18,816 nt of DNA. It comes from Steroidobacteraceae bacterium. GTDB taxonomy: Bacteria; Pseudomonadota; Gammaproteobacteria; Steroidobacterales; Steroidobacteraceae. A model generated the notes under the pieces. It had not been told where the DNA came from. It saw only the letters and a list, made by a program, of their open reading frames with translations, and did not search any database. Made by a program: the position numbers and the translations under genes. Position 1 is the stretch's first letter. Every line of letters starts with the position of its first letter. The DNA lies in contig JAICKZ010000018.1 of NCBI GenBank assembly GCA_025927665.1, forward strand, positions 1 through 18,816, written 5' to 3'. This document shows positions 14,203 to 18,816 of the stretch, piece after piece.

Positions 14203-14820
14203 ATGCATGCTGTGGAAAGAATAGCCCTTCAAGACTCAATCAGTTGGGCTGAAGAATGTGGTAATTTAATTGAAGATGTTAATTTCCCGTATTCATCTCG
14301 TGCACGAATTTCTGCAGCTTTATTTCATTTATGTATTGAACATCATAGTGGAATAAATGCCCTTACTCATAATGATCTCTATGCTTCGGCTTTAGCCTTG
14401 CGTAGACCACAACTAGATTCATATCTGCGTGGTTCATGGATATTAAATTGTGCAACTGAAGAACAAATCGAATTATTCCTTTCAGGAAAAGACCCACCCC
14501 ATGTAGATACGATGATCAAACTACTTGAGACGCAAGAAAATTTTGCAGGAGGTATTCTTGGTAAAATTAAGACTAATTTGTGGCGCTCCTTATGCGACTT
14601 CACACATGGTGGGATGCTACAAGTTACCGCTCGAAGTACGCTGACCGAAATACAACTAAGTCATAAACCTGAACAAACAGTTCAAACTCTGGGAATGTCC
14701 TCAATTCTATCGTTATTGGCTTGTGTGGGTATCGCTGAAATAGCCAAGTCAGATAAACTTGCGAATGATGCACGAGATAAATATCAATCAATTTACGGCG
14801 GAGCAATTACTCCCCGGTAA
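14203..14820 (+). CDS. AT-rich alpha-helical protein of unknown function, probably acquired
   Basis: 205 residues, predicted mostly helical, no signal peptide. Features include SSRARISAALFHLCIEHHSGI (about 31-51), LRRPQLDSYLRGSWIL (66-81), LWRSLCDFTHGGM (126-138) and a hydrophobic helix SSILSLLACVGIAEI (167-181). The pattern of an Arg-Pro-x-hydrophobic helix followed by a Phe-Thr-His-Gly segment recalls uncharacterised DUF5677/DUF6988-like proteins; I am not sure of the family and assign no activity. Composition differs sharply from neighbours: 20 of 60 G+C in row 14281-14340 and 23 of 60 in 14401-14460, against 34 of 60 in the aroE row 14041-14100. It follows aroE by 14 bases without a Shine-Dalgarno. 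This looks like an accessory insertion between aroE and dacB. Confidence 0.75.
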   Translation: MHAVERIALQDSISWAEECGNLIEDVNFPYSSRARISAALFHLCIEHHSGINALTHNDLYASALALRRPQLDSYLRGSWILNCATEEQIELFLSGKDPPHVDTMIKLLETQENFAGGILGKIKTNLWRSLCDFTHGGMLQVTARSTLTEIQLSHKPEQTVQTLGMSSILSLLACVGIAEIAKSDKLANDARDKYQSIYGGAITPR

Positions 14821-14910
14821 CTTCATATAATGAATTTATAAATGTGTATTTAAGTACATTAGATAATGCGCTGTGCTCACTATTAACATCACATTAACGC
14901 CAAATTACAC

Positions 14911-16329
14911 TCACTGCCCAAATACCCAGCGTAATATGGCAGCTTGTACATCATCACCGCCATATAATGCGGCGGGATGATTAATAAAGATAACCACAAC
15001 AAAATTTTTACCGCTGACTGCGTTTACATATCCCGCTAATGCAGTCACATCATCAAGATGACCGGTCTTCATGCGTATGCGTCCACGCATGCCACTGGCA
15101 GTAAAACGATTTCGCAAAGTCCCGTCGGTTGCAGCGAGCGGCAGTGAGGCGGCAAACTCCGGCATCCATTGGCTTTGCCACGCAGTCCTTAGCACACTTG
15201 CCAATCCAGTTGCAGTGACACGCTCAACGCGTGATAACCCCGAGCCATTATCAATAACCCAGCCAGTGGTATCGACGTGATGAGTTTGTAGCCAATCAAT
15301 TATCATCTTCCGACCGTTCTCCAGTCTCGCCGGACTACCATATTTTTCAGCACCCAATGTCAATAACAATGTGCGTGCCATAACGTTGTTGGAAAACTTG
15401 TTGATCAAGCGAATGATCTCTCCCAGTGTTAATGACTCATGAGTCAGGAGCAGTCGCGCGCTGGGCGTTAATATTTGCTGTCGTAATCCACCTTTGATGT
15501 GACCGCCTTGTTGTTCGAAATAAGTACGGAATGTGCCATAAGCATATTCAGGCGCCGTCATAATGGCACGAGCAACAGTGACTTGCCCGCAGCCGTTGGC
15601 AACATGTCCATAAACATTGATACGATTGCCATTATCGCCTAAGGGCGTGGTGATTCGTAAATCTTGGTAACCACGATGACAGTTACTTCCACGCAATGTT
15701 ACTTGGTTGTCGACATTCAAGTTAGCAGGTAAAGGCTCGATGACCAACTCGGATTTATTATCTTCTAATTCACCTGTTAACGTGAATTGCGAAGTTTGAA
15801 AATTGACAAGCAAAGCATCGGGGACGACGTTGTATGATTTTTCCGGTGCGCCATCAAATGCCGAGCGATCTTCGCTTTCCACCGCAAACAAACTGCGATC
15901 AATCACGATATCGCCAGTAATTGTTTTAATGCCTTGTTGACGAATGGCGGAAACAAAACGCCACCAACGTTCTGCGGTCATATAAGGATCGCCACCGCCG
16001 ACGATAATGAGATCACCCGTCAATATGCCATTCTTTAATGTGCCATCAATGTAAGCGCGCGTCTTCCAAGTATAAGTGGGACCCAATAAGTCGAGCGCCA
16101 CAAAAGTTGTCAACGCCTTGATCGTGGAAGCTGGTTGGCGTAACTGATCGGCATTCACTGACAAGATGGTTTCATCATTACTCAAGTCTTGCACCAACAC
16201 ACTTAAACTGCTTTCCGATAAACCATGCTCGCGCAGCGTTTGGGTGATTATCGGCGGCAACGCGGAATCACACGCATGCGCACCAACAGCAATCATCATC
16301 GCTATTAACAACACCCAACGCACAAACAT
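14911..16329 (-). CDS. dacB: D-alanyl-D-alanine carboxypeptidase/endopeptidase (PBP4, peptidase S13)
   Basis: Periplasmic low-molecular-weight penicillin-binding protein that trims pentapeptides and cuts DD-crosslinks in peptidoglycan. 472 residues (E. coli 477). Seen: signal peptide MFVRWVLLIAMMIAVGAHA with cleavage before CD (AHA, a signal peptidase I site, not a lipobox), the catalytic SxxK in PASTIKAL (Ser68, Lys71), the SxN motif in KFSNNVMART, and KTG in RMKTGHLDDVTALAGY. LIIVGGGDPYMTAERWW and NVVPDALLVNFQ belong to the inserted domains of class C PBPs. A GTG lies immediately upstream (16330-16332); I chose ATG 16329. No strong Shine-Dalgarno is visible. Divergent from the DUF502 gene. 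Confidence 0.95.
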   Translation of the reverse strand: MFVRWVLLIAMMIAVGAHACDSALPPIITQTLREHGLSESSLSVLVQDLSNDETILSVNADQLRQPASTIKALTTFVALDLLGPTYTWKTRAYIDGTLKNGILTGDLIIVGGGDPYMTAERWWRFVSAIRQQGIKTITGDIVIDRSLFAVESEDRSAFDGAPEKSYNVVPDALLVNFQTSQFTLTGELEDNKSELVIEPLPANLNVDNQVTLRGSNCHRGYQDLRITTPLGDNGNRINVYGHVANGCGQVTVARAIMTAPEYAYGTFRTYFEQQGGHIKGGLRQQILTPSARLLLTHESLTLGEIIRLINKFSNNVMARTLLLTLGAEKYGSPARLENGRKMIIDWLQTHHVDTTGWVIDNGSGLSRVERVTATGLASVLRTAWQSQWMPEFAASLPLAATDGTLRNRFTASGMRGRIRMKTGHLDDVTALAGYVNAVSGKNFVVVIFINHPAALYGGDDVQAAILRWVFGQ

Positions 16330-16403
16330 CACCCAACTACTTGCAATAGGACCAATATTCTACCTTGCACTGCGAGACATGGTTAGCTCACTCATCAACC
16401 CTG

Positions 16404-16409
16404 TATAGT
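16404..16409 (+). promoter_or_regulatory. Possible -10 of the DUF502 gene
   Basis: TATAGT matches the -10 consensus at five of six bases and lies 29 bases before the ATG at 16439, within the 109-base divergent spacer shared with dacB. No convincing -35 accompanies it. Confidence 0.3.
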
Positions 16410-16438
16410 AGACGCTTCACTGCCAATGCGGAGCTGCC

Positions 16439-17056
16439 ATGCGTCGTCTACGAAATACTTTTTTTGCCGGGTTAGCCGCCGTGTTGCCCGTAGCAATTAC
16501 TTTGTATTTGCTTTATTGGTTAAGCACGACGTCGGAAGCCGTACTGGGCTCGTTCATGAAATTGATACTACCTGATCATTGGTATCGTCCGGGATTGGGA
16601 TTGGTGACCGGATTTGTGGTCGTTATGCTGGCCGGTGTATTGGTCAACGCCTATGCGGTTCGCTGGTTTATTCGTCAGGGCGAAGAATTATTGGCGCGTG
16701 TACCGTTGGTGAAAACTATTTATGGTGCAGTAAAAGATTTCACCCGTTTTCTTCCTGCCAACAAAGCGCGTCGTGACTTGCAACGTGTGGTGATGTGGAA
16801 GTTGCATACGGGTTATGTGGTGGGCTTTGTCACGTCGGAACAACTACCTGAGGTATTGATCACCGCTTCAAATGATGCGGAATTGGTTGCAGTATATTTT
16901 CCTTTAAGTTATCAAATAGGTGGACACACGTTGTTTATTCCACGTCGTGAATTGGTTGAAACTTCATTGCATGTTGAAGAAGCATTGCGATTGGTGCTAA
17001 CCGGTGGAATGACCGCGGCACCATCCGAAGCCATTCCAGAAAGATTTAAACGTTGA
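16439..17056 (+). CDS. DUF502 family inner-membrane protein
   Basis: 205 residues with two membrane helices, about 9-29 (FAGLAAVLPVAITLYLLYWL) and 53-73 (LGLVTGFVVVMLAGVLVNAY), then a soluble domain. The family signature is present: the N-terminal RRLRNTFFAGLAAVLPVAIT, then GEELLARVPLVKTIYGAVKDF (81-101), then GFVTSE and a PRRELVETSLHVEEAL region near the C-terminus. The function of the family is unknown to me. The start is supported by GGAG (16430-16433) five bases upstream. Its TGA is separated by a single base from the stop of the convergent PilZ gene, leaving no room for a terminator, so the 3' ends of the two transcripts must overlap. Confidence 0.9.
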   Translation: MRRLRNTFFAGLAAVLPVAITLYLLYWLSTTSEAVLGSFMKLILPDHWYRPGLGLVTGFVVVMLAGVLVNAYAVRWFIRQGEELLARVPLVKTIYGAVKDFTRFLPANKARRDLQRVVMWKLHTGYVVGFVTSEQLPEVLITASNDAELVAVYFPLSYQIGGHTLFIPRRELVETSLHVEEALRLVLTGGMTAAPSEAIPERFKR

Positions 17057-17057
17057 G

Positions 17058-17903
17058 TTATTCTTTCAACTCAACCACATCATTGGCGGCAAGCAGCACA
17101 TGTGCGAGCGAATCTGTTTCGTTCATCAAACATTCTTGAACATAGGCTTGTAGCACCAGCATATCCATGTCTTCGAGATGGTCGAACTTCACTCCGTAAA
17201 ATACAATATAAGGAAAAGATGAAGGAGCAGGTTCTGCATGCGTCATCACGGTGGAGTTAATTCGTAATAAAAAATCCTGGTCCAACACACGCGGTTTGAC
17301 AGACAGTTCGACTTGTTGACCGATATGCAATTCGCTATCGTGAACAATAGCAATACGCGCACCGGTGACGCTTAGGTCCACTACCAAACACTGAATAACG
17401 CCGGTGGTTTTGATGACTGCAGGCAGTTTAACCAGCGCGCGAGGCAAATTGCGAACCGCACGACGACTGAGACGATCTGCGAGTCGCAAATACAATAAAG
17501 GTTCGGGCTCAAAGAGTATTTTGGTGATGTTGGCAGTAAATAAAAATGCAGTGGAAGCATTGAACCATCGACATGTCAAAGTCTGACCTTTGAACACGGC
17601 AATTAGCGAACCATCGACCGTGGTGGGCGCAGAGACAATCAGATAACGTCGTGCACTCAACACGCCAAGCACGGAGATTGAAAAAGTCTTATCACTTTCG
17701 TTGGGAGAGATCAGAATATTGACACGTGAACGGGTGTGCACATCACCGAAGTCACGTGAGAAAATCTCCAATGCATTGCGAGGTACACTGCTCATTAAAG
17801 TGATATGGAAAGGGTTTAATTGTCGTGATCGAGAATCAGTGGCTGAATACGCTCTATGTTCTTTAACGGCCTCATCGGACATTTCCTGAGCACTGAAGCT
17901 CAT
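17058..17903 (-). CDS. YcgR-like PilZ domain protein (cyclic di-GMP effector)
   Basis: 281 residues, soluble. The N-terminal half (about 45-130: FSRDFGDVHTRSRVNILISP, the GVLSARRYLIVSAP strand pair, then GQTLTCRWF) resembles the beta-barrel domain preceding PilZ in YcgR. The PilZ domain begins near 146 with SRRAVR, providing RxxxR (Arg147, Arg151), and continues to DLSVTG (176-181), the D/NxSxxG motif; both c-di-GMP-binding elements are therefore intact. YcgR brakes flagellar rotation when loaded with c-di-GMP, but no flagellar gene is near, so I assign only c-di-GMP binding with an unknown partner. No Shine-Dalgarno precedes ATG 17903; the alternative ATG at 17882 has AGGA, but too close to it. 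Convergent with the DUF502 gene. Confidence 0.87.
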   Translation of the reverse strand: MSFSAQEMSDEAVKEHRAYSATDSRSRQLNPFHITLMSSVPRNALEIFSRDFGDVHTRSRVNILISPNESDKTFSISVLGVLSARRYLIVSAPTTVDGSLIAVFKGQTLTCRWFNASTAFLFTANITKILFEPEPLLYLRLADRLSRRAVRNLPRALVKLPAVIKTTGVIQCLVVDLSVTGARIAIVHDSELHIGQQVELSVKPRVLDQDFLLRINSTVMTHAEPAPSSFPYIVFYGVKFDHLEDMDMLVLQAYVQECLMNETDSLAHVLLAANDVVELKE

Positions 17904-17985
17904 AATTTGAATGCGCCCTGTCGACGGATTGTGTGCAGGTTAACAATTCATTAAAGGCCTGTGTGCTGATTCAAGGTGATCAGCA

Positions 17986-18570
17986 ATGTTGCCTGTTACT
18001 ATCGCAATCACTTTTTACCACGCCGCATTTCCCGTGAGCGACCCAGACCACTCTTTACGAATATTGCACTTAGTCAGCGCCACTGCACAAAGTCAGCAAT
18101 CACTGATGTCGCAACTGACACCCGTTGTCACACGATTTAACCGCAATTTTCTGCATATGGAAGTGGTTTACTTTGAACCCGGTAGCACGCAAGCCACCGC
18201 ATTGCGACAGATGGGTGTGCCTGTTCATGAAATTGAATGGTCGCGGCGGCGGTTTTCATTAACTGCTTTACCAGCGCTGCTAAAACTAATTCGTAGATTA
18301 GAGCCAGACATCATTCACGCCTGGGGACACAGCGCTCAAACAACATTGCATTTGCTTAAACGCTTTATGAAAACCGCACCACCCGTGGTGTGGACAATGC
18401 CAAACTTGCCACCTATTAAACCGAAGAGTGGTTTTGTCGATCGTCAAAAACTCAAGATTGCCACCGTGATTGATGACTTCGAAGGAAACGCCAGTCAGTC
18501 CGACTCCGCCGTAATGGCTTGCTTCAGTCATCATCCTTTGAAACGCGTTCATGCGCCCGTCGTGAACTAA
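17986..18570 (+). CDS. GT4-type glycosyltransferase, N-terminal domain only, truncated at a junction
   Basis: The open frame is 194 codons, but only about residues 1-150 look native. RILHLVSATAQSQQSL (25-40) is a first strand and glycine-poor loop, GVPVHEIEWSRRRFS (77-91) and LLKLIRRLEPDIIHAWGHSAQTTLHLLKR (98-126) are typical of the acceptor-side Rossmann half of GT-B glycosyltransferases that build polysaccharides or glycolipids. From about 18436-18442 onward the frame reads antisense through another gene and ends at a TAA at 18568, so the donor-binding C-terminal domain with its EX7E motif is missing. ATG 17986 has AGGTGA (17974-17979) six bases upstream. The acceptor and sugar cannot be told. 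In the real genome the gene probably continues; see the junction. Confidence 0.7.
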   Translation: MLPVTIAITFYHAAFPVSDPDHSLRILHLVSATAQSQQSLMSQLTPVVTRFNRNFLHMEVVYFEPGSTQATALRQMGVPVHEIEWSRRRFSLTALPALLKLIRRLEPDIIHAWGHSAQTTLHLLKRFMKTAPPVVWTMPNLPPIKPKSGFVDRQKLKIATVIDDFEGNASQSDSAVMACFSHHPLKRVHAPVVN

Positions 18571-18768
18571 GCGTGTGATCTCGGAAACCTCGCCGCCTGC
18601 GAGAGTCGAAAGTCCCGCGCCAATTCCGCCGGCAAGACCAATCGAGACGACGCTATTGCCGACACAGAGCTGGCCCGGTCGCATGCCGAGCTTGCTCAGA
18701 CAATAAATTTCATTTCCGGATAAGCCAGTCACGCGCTTATGCTCTCGAGCTGTCATGAGTTGTTCCAT
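18298..18768 (-). CDS. YbjQ/DUF74-like (putative heavy-metal-binding) protein, 3' end lost at the junction
   Basis: The native part is about 18439-18768: 110 residues starting MEQLMTAREHKRV, with AGGA (18776-18779) seven bases upstream of ATG 18768. Seen: GQLCVGNSVVSIGLAGGIGAGL, TLAGGEVSEITRLVHDGRMNAF, and QRMMTEASHYGGVGLTGVSFE, the GGE...R..A..RM..EA...G..G..GV pattern of the YbjQ family, which forms small beta-alpha pentameric shells and is called heavy-metal-binding on structural grounds only. Homology stops at NLEFLTI, where the family normally continues with a Gly-Ser turn; the remaining frame to 18298 is antisense of the glycosyltransferase. G+C is higher than in the rest of the window. 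Most likely this segment belongs elsewhere in the genome or to another organism. Confidence 0.65.
   Translation of the reverse strand: MEQLMTAREHKRVTGLSGNEIYCLSKLGMRPGQLCVGNSVVSIGLAGGIGAGLSTLAGGEVSEITRLVHDGRMNAFQRMMTEASHYGGVGLTGVSFEVINHGGNLEFLTIDKTTLRFNRWQVWHCPHHGWCGFHKAFKQMQCCLSAVSPGVNDVWL
18436..18442. other. Breakpoint joining two truncated genes at GATC
   Basis: The glycosyltransferase (plus) and the YbjQ-like gene (minus) both lose recognisable homology within these bases, which contain CGATCG (18438-18443). Hand counts give 36 of 60 G+C in each of rows 18541-18600 and 18601-18660, against 32 in 18181-18240 and 29 in 18361-18420. A join at a restriction-type tetramer near a contig end suggests a ligation or assembly chimera. 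Confidence 0.6.
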
Positions 18769-18816
18769 GAATGTTTCCTTTGAGTGCCTATGCTGACAGT
18801 CTTGCTGCAAATTTCA

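Noticed and set aside
17900..18816. An exopolysaccharide or metal-binding gene cluster at the right end
   Set aside because: The apparent pairing of glycosyltransferase and YbjQ-like protein depends on a suspect junction.
1..18816. tRNA, rRNA, CRISPR arrays, insertion sequences, att sites
   Set aside because: Looked for cloverleaf-like segments, regularly spaced repeats, transposase motifs and long terminal repeats by eye; none found.

Overview
The window looks like one end of a contig from a gammaproteobacterium of moderate to low G+C. Its housekeeping proteins (UvrD, CCA nucleotidyltransferase, RlmJ, Tag) follow the Escherichia coli proteins almost end to end, while its HemB has the aspartate-rich metal site seen in pseudomonads rather than the cysteine zinc site of E. 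coli. I cannot name the genus. No rRNA, tRNA, CRISPR array, transposase, prophage or recognised defence island is visible.

Layout. 1-1680: the 3' end of ctaB/cyoE (heme O synthase), followed 8 bases later by a large VanZ-type membrane protein with a second, degenerate VanZ-like half. 1947-4130: uvrD. 4247-5876: two convergent lipoprotein genes (the second with HEAT-like repeats) around a strong 12-bp stem-loop. 6034-6552: an NAD(P)H-dependent FMN reductase-like flavoprotein. 6590-8457 (minus): cca and then a one-helix, coiled-coil membrane protein. 8512-9540 (plus, divergent from cca): a lipoprotein of the putative aminopeptidase family with HELAH; a 14-bp perfect palindrome lies in the 54-bp divergent spacer. 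9684-10442 (minus): an uncharacterised protein with an HELVE zincin-like motif. 10767-11612: rlmJ. 11632-12207 (minus): tag. 12339-14188: hemB-aroE, overlapping by ATGA. 14203-14820: an unassigned, distinctly AT-rich alpha-helical gene. 14911-16329 (minus): dacB (PBP4). 16439-17056: DUF502 membrane protein. 17058-17903 (minus): a YcgR-like PilZ protein. 17986 onward: a GT4-type glycosyltransferase.

The genes do not form one pathway. They are mostly core functions: DNA repair (uvrD, tag), tRNA and rRNA maturation (cca, rlmJ), tetrapyrrole and aromatic synthesis (ctaB, hemB, aroE), the cell wall (dacB), and envelope or c-di-GMP functions (lipoproteins, PilZ, DUF502). The pairs most likely to be co-expressed are ctaB-vanZ and hemB-aroE.

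The most important anomaly is at the right end. The glycosyltransferase is cut off mid-domain at about 18436-18442, exactly where a YbjQ/DUF74-like gene on the other strand is cut off within its C-terminus. The junction sits on a GATC, and the DNA beyond it is visibly richer in G+C. I read the last ~375 bases as foreign to this locus, either a chimeric join or a recent rearrangement. I found no convincing new multi-gene system; the better leads are single genes and regulatory structures listed in the findings.
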